From Oscillospiraceae bacterium (GTDB taxonomy: Bacteria; Bacillota; Clostridia; Oscillospirales; Ruminococcaceae), in the NCBI GenBank assembly GCA_017536405.1, contig JAFXHL010000065.1, positions 1 through 36,643 of the forward strand: a stretch of DNA of 36,643 bases, in the 5' to 3' direction. Under the pieces are notes generated by a model, which did no database searches, had not been told where the DNA came from, and worked only from the letters and a program-made list of their open reading frames with translations. The position numbers and the translations under genes are program-made. Positions 7,918 to 15,604 of the stretch are shown here, piece by piece (the first letter of the stretch is position 1; each line of letters starts with the position of its first letter).

Positions 7918-8529
7918 TTACTTGAGATTCTTAAGAGCAAGAGCCTTACCAACATTACCTGTAACATCAATATCTCCGCTTTCGATAGCAGCGAGAAGAG
8001 CAACCTTACCTTCAGCATACTTCATAAGAGTTTCTGTTGAAGCATAAGCCTGGATGTCAGCACCCTTGTAATCGTAAGGTTCAACAGCGAGCTTGCCGTT
8101 TTCAGCCTTGATGTAGAACTGACCACTTGCTGTTCCGCTGATTGTTACTTCGATAGCAACATCTGACTTCTTATCAACAGCAGTGCCTCTGATCTTCTTT
8201 GAAACAGCAGCGAAAACATCGCCGAATAAAACTTCCTTAGGAGCAGCAGCCTTCTTTGTAGCAGGCTTCTTAGCAGCTGACTTCTTAGCAGCGGGCTTCT
8301 TAGCAGCAGCCTTCTTAGCAGCGGGTTTCTTAGCTGCAGGCTTCTTAGCAGCTTCCTTCTTAGGAGCAGCAGCCTTCTTAGCAGCGGGCTTCTTAGCAGC
8401 AGCCTTCTTAGGAGCAGCTGTCTTTGTTTCTGTCTTCTTTTCAGTTGCAGCTACGGGAGCCTTAACTTCTTCTTTTTTTACTTCTGCAGTTTTCTTTTCT
8501 GCGGGTTTTGTTGTTTTAGCCTGTGCCAT
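7918..8529 (-). CDS. Histone-H1-like lysine/alanine tail fused to an SCP2 domain
   Basis: Residues 1-100 are low-complexity Lys/Ala/Pro sequence built from repeats of KKPAA and KKAAA, like the DNA-binding tail of histone H1 and of bacterial H1-like proteins. Residues about 102-203 (LFGDVFAAVSKKIRG to the end) match a compact SCP2 sterol-carrier fold, with the ADIQAYASTETLMKYAEGK and AIESGDIDVTGNVGKALAL signatures. The SCP2 domain normally binds lipids in a hydrophobic tunnel. The gene lies 18 nt after the HU gene and shares its promoter, which supports nucleoid association of the basic tail. The start ATG at 8529 has an AAAGGGG site. The combined role, for instance linking DNA to lipid or membrane, is inference. 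Confidence 0.85.
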   Translation of the reverse strand: MAQAKTTKPAEKKTAEVKKEEVKAPVAATEKKTETKTAAPKKAAAKKPAAKKAAAPKKEAAKKPAAKKPAAKKAAAKKPAAKKSAAKKPATKKAAAPKEVLFGDVFAAVSKKIRGTAVDKKSDVAIEVTISGTASGQFYIKAENGKLAVEPYDYKGADIQAYASTETLMKYAEGKVALLAAIESGDIDVTGNVGKALALKNLK

Positions 8530-8547
8530 AATAATAAATCCCCTTTC

Positions 8548-8823
8548 TTATTTTGCAACAGCGTCTTTAAGAGCCTTACCAGCCTTGAAAGCAGGAGCCT
8601 TCTTAGCGGGAACCTTGATCTTCTGCTTTGTAGCAGGGTTGATAGCTTCCTTAGCCTTGCGGTCTCTTACTTCGAATGTGCCGAAACCAACGAGCTGAAC
8701 CTTTTCGCCCTTAACGAGAGCTTCTTCGATTGAAGAGATAACTGCTGTAACAGCCTTATCTGCATCTTTCTTTGTAATGTCTGCTTTTGCTGCAACTGCA
8801 GCGATGAGTTCTGCCTTTGTCAT
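8548..8823 (-). CDS. hup: HU family DNA-binding protein
   Basis: A 91-residue nucleoid protein that bends and compacts DNA as a dimer. The N-terminal helices (MTKAELIAAVAAKADITKKDADKAV), the VQLVGFGTFEVRDRKA strand pair and the arm motif INPATKQKIKVPAKKAPAFKAGKALK are all present. The start is ATG 8823, preceded by GGAGG; a further in-frame ATG at 8838 lies upstream of that site and is rejected. It is the first gene of a two-gene operon with the H1-like/SCP2 protein and is driven by a perfect consensus promoter, in keeping with the abundance of HU. Confidence 0.96.
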   Translation of the reverse strand: MTKAELIAAVAAKADITKKDADKAVTAVISSIEEALVKGEKVQLVGFGTFEVRDRKAKEAINPATKQKIKVPAKKAPAFKAGKALKDAVAK

Positions 8824-8900
8824 TTTTAAATCCTCCAAAATTTTTTGTGCAGAAATTAACTTTTTTTCTGTATCATTTTCAAACTTCTGCCATAAGCATA

Positions 8901-8929
8901 ATTATATACGCAGAATAGCCATTTGTCAA
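8901..8929 (-). promoter_or_regulatory. Consensus promoter of the HU operon
   Basis: Read on the minus strand: TTGACA (8929-8924), 17 bp, TATAAT (8906-8901), both perfect. Transcription would start near 8894, leaving a leader of about 70 nt before the HU start. Confidence 0.88.
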
Positions 8930-9036
8930 TGTTTTTGAGTGTTTGTAAAAACAAAATTATATAATGTTTTCATAAAATATATTTAGTTTATTAATAACTT
9001 TGTGAGAAATGCTATAAAATTTGTGTGGATTGCGTA

Positions 9037-9076
9037 AAAAAGCCACTTCGCAGGATTTTTCTGCAAAGCGGCTTTT
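9037..9076 (-). terminator. Terminator of the FapA/PH operon
   Basis: A 15-bp imperfect stem (AAAAGCC-A-CTTCGCAG with CTGCAAAG-C-GGCTTTT, two mismatches). Read on the minus strand it ends in a T run. It lies directly downstream of the minus-strand PH-domain gene. Confidence 0.72.
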
Positions 9077-9084
9077 GTTATTTT

Positions 9085-9495
9085 TTATTCTTCGTTGTGG
9101 CAGTTTTCATCACAGTTGCAATCGTCATTATCGGATAAGTTTCCGTATAAATCCCTGCCTCTTGTGTGATATTTATCTCTCTGGATATTTACATACTTAT
9201 CAATAAGTTCAACAACATTGCGAGGTTTCTTTACAGCCTTGATTTCTTTTATCGGTGTGTCGATATCCTTTGAATGAAGTGATATTGTTCCGCAACCGAA
9301 CATTCTCTGACCCAAGGGGAGAAAAAGTTTCTTGTCATAGATTCTGTAAAGTTCGATTTCGTCTTCAACGATATTGAAAAATCCCGATCTTGTTATGAGT
9401 TTTGTTTCTGTTAAAAAGTATCTTGTAAAAGATAAGGGAAGACCGAAAATCGTTCTTTTCTTATCTGTCCATAAATATTCAAAATCTGCTTTCAT
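9085..9495 (-). CDS. PH domain-containing protein (bacterial PH, YdbT-like)
   Basis: A 136-residue soluble protein. Residues about 8-95 have the bacterial PH pattern: a Trp-Thr/Asp opening strand, IFGLPLSFTRYFLTETKLI, an SGFFNIVEDEIELYRIYDKKL turn, then GTISLHSKD and a closing helix NVVELIDKYV. Such domains bind ligands or stabilise membrane proteins; here there is no membrane helix. The tail after residue 110 is acidic with two cysteines (DNDDCNCDENC). The ATG has an AAAGGAG site. It begins 12 nt after the FapA-like gene, so both are co-transcribed. Confidence 0.8.
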   Translation of the reverse strand: MKADFEYLWTDKKRTIFGLPLSFTRYFLTETKLITRSGFFNIVEDEIELYRIYDKKLFLPLGQRMFGCGTISLHSKDIDTPIKEIKAVKKPRNVVELIDKYVNIQRDKYHTRGRDLYGNLSDNDDCNCDENCHNEE

Positions 9496-9507
9496 ATCAT
9501 TACTCCT

Positions 9508-10908
9508 TTAATTATTGCGGAATACGATTTCGCCGCCGTCAACACAAATTCTACATTTGTGGAATTCGTTCTTTACATTATAACTTGCGTTGTTGATGTT
9601 TATCTTTACTCCGGGGAAGATTGTCTTGCTTACATAAACAGAAAGCGATTCGTTTGATTGAAGAAGAACAGAGATGGCTTCGTTTCTCTTTTTGATTTCT
9701 TCAATCCTTGCGTTGTTTTCTGTTCTCTGATTGAATGTGTTCATAAGAAGTTCTTCCTTTTCGGGAGGAAGCTGACCAAGTTCTTTTTTCTTGCCTGCAA
9801 GAAAGACTATAATCTGATCGGCATATACAAGTTGTTGATTGAGGTTTTCGATTTCTGCATTGTTGCTTGTCTGTTCAGCCGCAAGAACGGCATTGTCACC
9901 GACAGTTATGTCTGTTGCCATAAAGGAATCAGAACCGATTGTGCCTGCGTGGATTTCCTGTAAAACGATATATTTTCCGCCAAGGATAATTCCTTTTCTG
10001 CCTGTTGCGTGCATTTCACCGCCACAATAGATATCGCAGGAGATAAATGCGTCTGATGTGAGTTTTCCGTCACAGGTAATCTTTGAGTTTTCACAGAAAC
10101 CTATTGTGACATCACCATGACAGGTGATGTTTGAATTGATACTGCCTGATTTTATTGTGAGGTTTCCGCCTGCTGAAATTTCAGCACCCGATGCGTTTCC
10201 GTTTATGGTTATATCCTTTTTAGAAGAAACCCTGAAACCATCCATAACATTTCCGCGGATGATTACACTTCCGATGAAATCAATGTTTCCGATTGATGCG
10301 TCAACATCTTCAAGAGTAACAACTTCATCAACTACAAACTTATTCGATTCCCAGCGGAGATGTCCGTCACAAGAGGCAAGAAGTTTGGTTTCATCATCAG
10401 AAAGTTTAATGCCCTTTCCGATTACATAAGGCGCTCTGGCACCCTTCATCTGATTAACAACAACGCCCTTGATGTTCTTACCGGGAGTACCGTCTGTGGG
10501 AAGTGTGATTTCTGCAATTACAGTTCCTTCAACTATGTTGTGGATATGACCTAAATTCTTATAATCGACATATCCGTTCTCATCTTCCTTAGGGGCGATA
10601 GTCTGAGTCTGAGGGAAAAGGTATTTTATTGTGCCGTCCTCACCATTAACGGGAGGGAGCCATTTTGCAATAAGATAGTTTACGCTGTTCTTGTTTTCAA
10701 CGGCAGTTTTTATAGCCTCAGTATTTACATTATAGGTGATACCCTGAGAACGAAGTTCAGCCATAACCTGTTCATAAGTAGCAGGTCTTCCACCGTTTTC
10801 TGCGTGATAAATTGTAAGGTAAGCATCCTTTCCGCTGTCGCCGACGGTTATTACTATCTTGGCGTCAACGGGCGCACCTTTTGTTTTGTCAAAAACATTA
10901 TCGGGCAT
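9508..10908 (-). CDS. FapA family protein (DUF342, beta-helix)
   Basis: A 466-residue protein of the FapA/DUF342 family, which forms a long right-handed beta-helix. The hallmark sequence GTVIAEITLPTDGTPGKNIKGVVV lies near 125-150, then the repeating turns (IGNIDFIGSVIIRGNVMDGFRVSSKKDITINGNASGAEISAGGNLTIKSG), then a C-terminal coiled-coil (about 350-410). There is no signal peptide. Family members such as B. subtilis YlxR-neighbour and Vibrio FapA-type proteins have been linked to regulation and cell-surface functions, but none is established for this one. It is the first gene of a two-gene operon with the PH protein and has its own promoter at 10962-10990. Confidence 0.88.
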   Translation of the reverse strand: MPDNVFDKTKGAPVDAKIVITVGDSGKDAYLTIYHAENGGRPATYEQVMAELRSQGITYNVNTEAIKTAVENKNSVNYLIAKWLPPVNGEDGTIKYLFPQTQTIAPKEDENGYVDYKNLGHIHNIVEGTVIAEITLPTDGTPGKNIKGVVVNQMKGARAPYVIGKGIKLSDDETKLLASCDGHLRWESNKFVVDEVVTLEDVDASIGNIDFIGSVIIRGNVMDGFRVSSKKDITINGNASGAEISAGGNLTIKSGSINSNITCHGDVTIGFCENSKITCDGKLTSDAFISCDIYCGGEMHATGRKGIILGGKYIVLQEIHAGTIGSDSFMATDITVGDNAVLAAEQTSNNAEIENLNQQLVYADQIIVFLAGKKKELGQLPPEKEELLMNTFNQRTENNARIEEIKKRNEAISVLLQSNESLSVYVSKTIFPGVKININNASYNVKNEFHKCRICVDGGEIVFRNN

Positions 10909-10961
10909 AGATTTAATCCCCCTTAAAGATAAATTTTCCTTCTGACATACTAATCTATTAA

Positions 10962-10990
10962 ATTATACCATATTATGAGAATGATTACAA
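10962..10990 (-). promoter_or_regulatory. Promoter of the FapA/PH operon
   Basis: Minus strand: TTGTAA (10990-10985), 17 bp, TATAAT (10967-10962). It is divergent from the malic enzyme promoter about 20 bp away. Confidence 0.68.
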
Positions 10991-11011
10991 GCGGATATTG
11001 AAATAATCTGC

Positions 11012-11040
11012 TTGACAAAATCATAACAAAGTTATATTAT
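11012..11040 (+). promoter_or_regulatory. Promoter of the malic enzyme gene
   Basis: TTGACA (11012-11017), 17 bp, TATTAT (11035-11040), about 40 bp before the start at 11080. Confidence 0.78.
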
Positions 11041-11079
11041 TTAAATAGCATTTTTAAAGTATTCGGGAGGGTTTTTAAA

Positions 11080-12252
11080 ATGGATATTATGCAGAAGGCT
11101 TTAGATAAACATTATGAATGGAACGGAAAGATAGAAATCGTTTCAAGAACTAAAATAAACGACAGAGAATCTCTTTCTCTTGCATACACACCCGGCGTTG
11201 CACAGCCTTGTCTTGAAATAGAAAAAGATCCCGACCTTTCTTTTTCTCTTACAAGACGCTCAAATCTTGTTGCTGTTATAACAGACGGAACTGCCGTTTT
11301 AGGACTCGGTGATATAGGCCCTCGTGCCGCTATGCCTGTTATGGAAGGGAAATGTGCACTTTTCAAGGAGTTTGCTGATGTTGACGCATTCCCGATATGC
11401 GTAAATTCAAAGGATGTTGATGAAATTGTAAAAACTATCGAAATGATAGCATATAGTTTCGGCGGAATAAATCTTGAAGATATTTCGGCACCCCGTTGTT
11501 TTGAAATCGAAAAACGTCTCAAAGAAAAACTTGATATTCCTGTTTTCCATGATGACCAGCACGGTACAGCGATAGTAGCATCTGCCGCTATGATGAACGC
11601 GGCTAAGGTTGCAGAAAAGAAAATCTCTGATATGACACTTGTCATAAACGGCGCGGGCGCTGCGGGAATTGCTATTGCAAAGCAGTTTATTTCTCTCGGT
11701 ATCGGGAATATTATTATGGTAGATATTGAAGGCATTATCTGTGACGGCGATGAATTCAGAAATCCCGCACATTATGAAATAGCAAAACTTACAAACAAAA
11801 ATCATATAAAGGGAAGTCTTGCCGACGCTATGAAGGGTGCAGACGCATTCATAGGCGTTTCAAGACCTGACCTTGTTACAGCGGAAATGATAAAGTCAAT
11901 GGCGGAAAAACCTATTATCTTTGCTATGGCAAATCCCAAGCCTGAAATTATGCCCGATAAGGCACTCGAAGCAGGTGCCTTCATTGTCGGAACGGGAAGA
12001 AGCGATTTCCCAAATCAGATAAACAATGTTGTTGCTTTCCCCGGAATTTTCAAGGGAGCACTTTCAGTAAGGGCATCCGATATAAACGAAGAAATGAAAC
12101 TTGCGGCGGCTTATGCCATTGCGGCAACTGTTCCCGATGAAGAGCTCCGCCCCGATAACATTCTGCCGAATTCTTTCGACAGAAAAATCCCCGTTGCAGT
12201 AGCGGCGGCTGTTGCAGAGGCTGCTAAAAAATCAGGCGTTGCAAGAATTTAA
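11080..12252 (+). CDS. Malic enzyme, NAD(P)-dependent decarboxylating
   Basis: Converts malate to pyruvate and CO2 with reduction of NAD(P). Of 390 residues it is the short, bacterial type without the phosphotransacetylase extension. Catalytic residues are present: Tyr36 in AYTPGV, Lys91 in MPVMEGK, the metal ligands Glu133-Asp134 in LED and Asp158-Asp159 in FHDDQHGT. The NAD(P) Rossmann motif GAGAAG is at 191-196 and the strand end IIMVDIEG carries an Asp that favours NAD; this is a hint only. A good GGAGGG ribosome site precedes ATG. The downstream TSCPD gene begins within 10 nt, using an AAGGAGG site that overlaps the malic enzyme stop codon. Confidence 0.94.
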   Translation: MDIMQKALDKHYEWNGKIEIVSRTKINDRESLSLAYTPGVAQPCLEIEKDPDLSFSLTRRSNLVAVITDGTAVLGLGDIGPRAAMPVMEGKCALFKEFADVDAFPICVNSKDVDEIVKTIEMIAYSFGGINLEDISAPRCFEIEKRLKEKLDIPVFHDDQHGTAIVASAAMMNAAKVAEKKISDMTLVINGAGAAGIAIAKQFISLGIGNIIMVDIEGIICDGDEFRNPAHYEIAKLTNKNHIKGSLADAMKGADAFIGVSRPDLVTAEMIKSMAEKPIIFAMANPKPEIMPDKALEAGAFIVGTGRSDFPNQINNVVAFPGIFKGALSVRASDINEEMKLAAAYAIAATVPDEELRPDNILPNSFDRKIPVAVAAAVAEAAKKSGVARI

Positions 12253-12262
12253 GGAGGATAAT

Positions 12263-12517
12263 ATGCAGACAATAAAATACACCCCCAAGGGCGTTTGCGC
12301 AAGACAGATGGAAATAGATATAGAAGATGGAAAGATAGTTGATTTCAGAATCATAGGCGGTTGCCACGGTAACGGTCAGGGCGTTTCAGCGCTCGTTAAG
12401 GGAATGGAAGTTGAAGATGTTATCGAAAGACTTGAAAACATAAGATGCGGAAGCAAGATGACATCCTGTCCCGCACAACTCGCTGAGGCTTTAAAGGAAA
12501 ACTACGACGGTGAATAA
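12263..12517 (+). CDS. TIGR03905 family TSCPD domain protein
   Basis: An 84-residue protein with the signature GGCHGNGQGV (about 33-42) and a Cys pair GSKMTSCPAQLAEAL near the C-terminus, typical of the TSCPD domain also found at the C-terminus of some ribonucleotide reductases. The conserved cysteines may bind metal. The in-frame start at 12263 has AAGGAGG exactly at the upstream stop, which supports translational coupling with the malic enzyme. The function is unknown. Confidence 0.85.
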   Translation: MQTIKYTPKGVCARQMEIDIEDGKIVDFRIIGGCHGNGQGVSALVKGMEVEDVIERLENIRCGSKMTSCPAQLAEALKENYDGE

Positions 12518-12519
12518 AA

Positions 12520-12671
12520 TTAAAACGAAAATACAAGGTTTATTTCGTCGTTAAATTCGCTCGAAATACCCTCGTATTCCTTCGCTCGTTTGCCTGGAAC
12601 TAAACCATGCCTTTTCGTTTTAACTGAATATAAAAATACAAGGCTTATTTCGTCGTTAAACTCGCTCGAAA
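12520..12671. repeat. Two 39-bp direct repeats with an inverted repeat
   Basis: Near-identical 39-bp copies lie at 12528-12566 and 12633-12671, differing at two positions. Both contain TTTCGTCGTTAAA and TCGCTCGAAA. A 12-bp perfect inverted repeat (TTAAAACGAAAA, 12520-12531, with TTTTCGTTTTAA, 12612-12623) brackets the first copy. No gene is seen here. It resembles a dispersed intergenic repeat; whether it recurs elsewhere in the genome cannot be seen. Confidence 0.7.
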
Positions 12672-12681
12672 GATAGTAAAT

Positions 12682-12715
12682 AAAAAGACACTCCCTTTCT
12701 GAGAGTGTCTTTTTT
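12682..12715. terminator. Bidirectional terminator between convergent genes
   Basis: AAAAAGACACTC (12682-12693) and GAGTGTCTTTTT pair around a 9-nt loop with T runs on both strands. It serves the TSCPD gene on the plus strand and the DUF1292 gene on the minus strand. Confidence 0.82.
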
Positions 12716-12717
12716 GA

Positions 12718-13020
12718 TTATTCAAAGTTGAATTCGTCAGCATGTCTTTCCTTGAAGATTTCAAAAACTTCATTGAGGAGCTTTTCATCTTCGATAGGAC
12801 CTAATGTTGTATCGCCTGTGTCTTCATCTTCTGCTTCAACCTGCATGATGATGATGTCTGTATCTTCTTCGTCAAGAGGAATAAGAACAGCATATGAATT
12901 TCCCTTGTAGTCAATCATATCACCGAATTCAAAATCGACAGTTTCGCCGTTTTCGTCTTCAAGAGTGATTATGCCTTCATCTTCCTCTAAAAGTTCTTCG
13001 TTTTCTATAATTTCGCTCAT
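12718..13020 (-). CDS. DUF1292 family acidic protein
   Basis: A 100-residue, strongly acidic protein with the DUF1292 core: IITLEDENGETVDFEF, then YKGNSYAVLIPLDEEDTD and IIIMQVEAEDED. DUF1292 proteins are small cytosolic beta-sheet proteins of unknown function, often in Firmicutes. It follows the flagellin-like gene after 12 nt and so shares its transcript, ending at a bidirectional terminator. The pairing with flagellin is unusual, as DUF1292 genes normally sit near yrrK/yqgF-type housekeeping genes. Confidence 0.86.
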   Translation of the reverse strand: MSEIIENEELLEEDEGIITLEDENGETVDFEFGDMIDYKGNSYAVLIPLDEEDTDIIIMQVEAEDEDTGDTTLGPIEDEKLLNEVFEIFKERHADEFNFE

Positions 13021-13032
13021 TTCAATCCTCCG

Positions 13033-13758
13033 TTATTTAAGCATATTAAGCATACCATATGTCATCATTGAAGAAAAATTCATTGAATTATTCTGCATAG
13101 CATTTTTAAGACCGAACATAACTTTCTGCTGTTCAAGTCTTGATGAAAGAGAAGCTATATCCATATCTGAAATTCTGCTCATTGATGAAGTAAGGTTGTA
13201 TGTAGAGTTGTTGAGGTAATTTATCTGAGAACGGAGAGAATTTGTTTCTGCACCTTCTTTTGCCCTGTCAAGACTTACTGAATTTATAGCCTTGTCGATA
13301 GCGTCAATATCAAAATCACCTGTAACGCTGAAATCAGAAATGCCGAGTTCATCGAAAGCGCCTTCTTCGAAGACATTTACACCATTGAATTCTGTCTTGT
13401 CGTAAATATCCTTTATGTCATTTTTAAGACCGTCGATTTCAAGCTGAACCGCTGATTTTTCAACATCGCCATAGAATGTGTTGTTTGCAGATGCTGCAAG
13501 TGTCTTTATTCTTTTGAGGCCTTCCGCAACTCCTGAAAGTGCGCCTTCCTTGACATCAGAGAAAGAAATTTCATCAAGCTTGTTTGTAGCCTGCTGGTCT
13601 GAAACTGCAATCTGCGCTTCCATTTTAGAAGAAATCGCAAGACCTGCTGCGTCATCTGCGGCTGAATTGATTCTTTTTCCTGTTGAACCCTGCTGCAATG
13701 ACCTTGCATAAACGGAATTCATATTGTATTGCATTCTCGCCATACCGCCGATTGTCAT
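13033..13758 (-). CDS. Short flagellin-like protein
   Basis: A 241-residue protein with both conserved flagellin ends. The N-terminal coiled-coil domain reads SLQQGSTGKRINSAADDAAGLAISSKMEAQI, matching the LSSGxRINxAxDDAAGLAIS motif. The C-terminal part has AKEGAETNSLRSQINYL and a MSRISDMDIASLSSRLEQQKVMFGLKNAM stretch, matching the SRIxDxDxAxE segment. The D2/D3 outer domains are absent, so it would make a thin filament if it polymerises. The first residues (MTIGGMARMQYN) differ from normal flagellin (MxINxN). No chaperone, hook, motor or export gene is nearby. Its promoter is sigma-A-like (13795-13823), not the flagellar sigma-28 type. Confidence 0.85.
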   Translation of the reverse strand: MTIGGMARMQYNMNSVYARSLQQGSTGKRINSAADDAAGLAISSKMEAQIAVSDQQATNKLDEISFSDVKEGALSGVAEGLKRIKTLAASANNTFYGDVEKSAVQLEIDGLKNDIKDIYDKTEFNGVNVFEEGAFDELGISDFSVTGDFDIDAIDKAINSVSLDRAKEGAETNSLRSQINYLNNSTYNLTSSMSRISDMDIASLSSRLEQQKVMFGLKNAMQNNSMNFSSMMTYGMLNMLK

Positions 13759-13794
13759 AAAAACGCCTCCTTTAACTGCTATTTTCCTAATTAT

Positions 13795-13823
13795 ATAATA
13801 ATATATTTTCCTTCTTTTGTCAA
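13795..13823 (-). promoter_or_regulatory. Sigma-A-type promoter of the flagellin-like gene
   Basis: Minus strand: TTGACA (13823-13818), 17 bp, TATTAT (13800-13795). The gene starts about 40 nt downstream with AAAGGAGG before ATG. No sigma-28 TAAA-N15-GCCGATAA pattern is seen. Confidence 0.75.
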
Positions 13824-13948
13824 CGGCTTTTATAAAAGTCAGTTTGTAATAGTTTTACAAAGATTTCTTCTTTGCTTTGTGCAAAAAACAGAAGATAAAA
13901 TATTTTTTTCAGAAAGTTGTACGTTTATGTGCAACTTTTTTCCGTTTT

Positions 13949-13969
13949 AAGCCTTATAGTGAAAGGCTT
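13949..13969. promoter_or_regulatory. Small hairpin ahead of the fibre-lysis cassette
   Basis: AAGCCTT (13949-13955) and AAGGCTT (13963-13969) form a 7-bp stem. No clear promoter for the downstream operon is seen in 13824-14035. The hairpin and the repeated GCGGCGT downstream (13980s and 14000s) may be part of its control. Confidence 0.35.
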
Positions 13970-14035
13970 TGCGGTAATGCGGCGTTTACTGCATAGTCTT
14001 TTGCGGCGTAAATAAAAAGGAAAGGAAAAGAAACT

Positions 14036-15601
14036 ATGCTTATTGATATTATAGGCAAAAGAATGATAACAACCTCTTTGCAGAATAAGCTTGTAAAGGG
14101 AGAAGACAGCGCACATACTGTCAGCATATCGCTTCCGCTTGAATATGATGGACTTGACCTCACGGAACTTTCTTATAAGATGAGGGGAAGCATAGGAGAA
14201 ACAACGGCGGAGCAGGTTCTTTATAAAGAAGTTACAGACAATGGCGTTATTCTTACATGGACTATAAGCGAAAGCTTTACCGCCGAAAGCGGAATGCTTA
14301 CTCTCGAACTTATAGGACTTTCTTATTCAAGAGAAGTTGTAATAAGATTCACAGCACAGCCTGTAGAAGTCTTTGAGGGTGCGGATAAAATTATCTATAC
14401 ATCGGATGATGTTATCGAACAGGCACTTATGCAGATGCAGATTGAAGTTCAGAGGGCGATTGACGCAGCTGAAAAGGCAGAGGGAACTGCGGGGAAATCT
14501 GCTTATGAAGTTGCAGTTTTCAATGGCTTTGAGGGAACAGAAGAAGAATGGCTTTTAAGCCTTAAGGGAGAAAAAGGCGAACAGGGTGAAAAGGGAGAGG
14601 GCGGTATATCAGGCGACCTTAAACCAATAGGTGCTTTCAATACCAAAAGTGAACTTATATCAGCCTATCCCGACGGGTCATCTCTCTCAGGAGGATTTCT
14701 TGTTTCAGGAGAATATTATATCTGGGATACATATTCAGGCAGTTGGAAAGGCACAGGTCTGTTAGGCGGTGCAAGAGGAGTTAAAGGCGATAAGGGAGAT
14801 AAAGGTGATAAAGGCGATACGGGGGAAAAGGGCGAAAGAGGAGAAAGAGGCGAAACCGTTTCTGTAAACGAAATCGCATCAGAAGGCGGAAATATAAATC
14901 TCGACCTTGACGATATCCCCGATGGCGAAGAAAGAAAAATGTTCTTTATGCCGATAGGTGTTGTTATGCCCTATGCTTCCGACATCATCCCTGACTTATG
15001 GCTTTTGTGTGATGGTAGTGCTGTATCGAGAACAGAATATTCAGCACTCTTTTCTGCTATCGGAACAACCTATGGCGAAGGTAACGGCGTGGAAACATTC
15101 AATATTCCTGATATGCGAAATAAAGTTCCCACAGGAAAGTTCTATGATGAATTCACTACATATTCAGCATATGCATCAGGTGCTACAACAATTCAGATAA
15201 AGGCGGATAGTAATCTTTCTTTCTATGCAGAAGGCGACACTATCACATATGGTGATGAAAGAAGAACAATAACAGTAGTGTCAAAATCATCAAGTTACAC
15301 TACATTTACTCTTGATACAGGATTTTCTGTTGATATTTTATCAGGCAAAACTGTTTCGGTTGAAGGAAATGCAGGAAAAACAGGTGGAGAAAGAACACAT
15401 AAACTCACAGTCAGCGAAATGCCGTCGCATACCCATACAGCATATGTGTATAACAAAAATAAAACGGGTTATGAGTCGGGTGGTACTGCAAGTATCAGCG
15501 GAATTGAAAATGCGACAACATCTGCAATAGGTGGCAGTCAGGCACATAACAATATGCAACCTTATATCACAATGAACTATATCATCTATGCGGGGGTGTA
15601 A
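14036..15601 (+). CDS. Phage-type tail fibre: BppU-like base, collagen-like repeats, tail collar
   Basis: A 521-residue receptor-binding fibre. Residues 1-115 resemble the baseplate-anchoring domain of BppU-type upper baseplate proteins. A helical part (125-155) ends in the AYEVAVFNGFEGTEEEWLLSLKG motif that commonly precedes collagen-like segments in tail fibres. Collagen-like Gly-X-Y repeats follow at 178-190 and 248-273. Residues 307-370 are a tail-collar domain (MPYASDIIPDLWLLCDGSAVSRTEYSALF, then GVETFNIPDMRNKVPTGKF). The C-terminus has a HTHT motif and NNMQPYITMNYII, the usual collar ending. It is first in the cassette and has an AAAGGAAAGGA ribosome site. It should assemble as a trimer and bind sugar or surface receptors. 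Confidence 0.85.
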   Translation: MLIDIIGKRMITTSLQNKLVKGEDSAHTVSISLPLEYDGLDLTELSYKMRGSIGETTAEQVLYKEVTDNGVILTWTISESFTAESGMLTLELIGLSYSREVVIRFTAQPVEVFEGADKIIYTSDDVIEQALMQMQIEVQRAIDAAEKAEGTAGKSAYEVAVFNGFEGTEEEWLLSLKGEKGEQGEKGEGGISGDLKPIGAFNTKSELISAYPDGSSLSGGFLVSGEYYIWDTYSGSWKGTGLLGGARGVKGDKGDKGDKGDTGEKGERGERGETVSVNEIASEGGNINLDLDDIPDGEERKMFFMPIGVVMPYASDIIPDLWLLCDGSAVSRTEYSALFSAIGTTYGEGNGVETFNIPDMRNKVPTGKFYDEFTTYSAYASGATTIQIKADSNLSFYAEGDTITYGDERRTITVVSKSSSYTTFTLDTGFSVDILSGKTVSVEGNAGKTGGERTHKLTVSEMPSHTHTAYVYNKNKTGYESGGTASISGIENATTSAIGGSQAHNNMQPYITMNYIIYAGV

Positions 15602-15604
15602 ATT

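Noticed and set aside
8183..8698. Long plus-strand frame rich in Ala, Leu and Phe
   Set aside because: It is the antisense of the KKPAA-repeat region of the H1-like/SCP2 gene; the composition follows from the repeats, and it has no ribosome site.
13824..14035. Clear promoter for the tail-fibre gene
   Set aside because: Possible -10 elements (TAAAAT at 13896, TATAGT at 13955) lack a matching -35 at 16-18 bp, so none was called.
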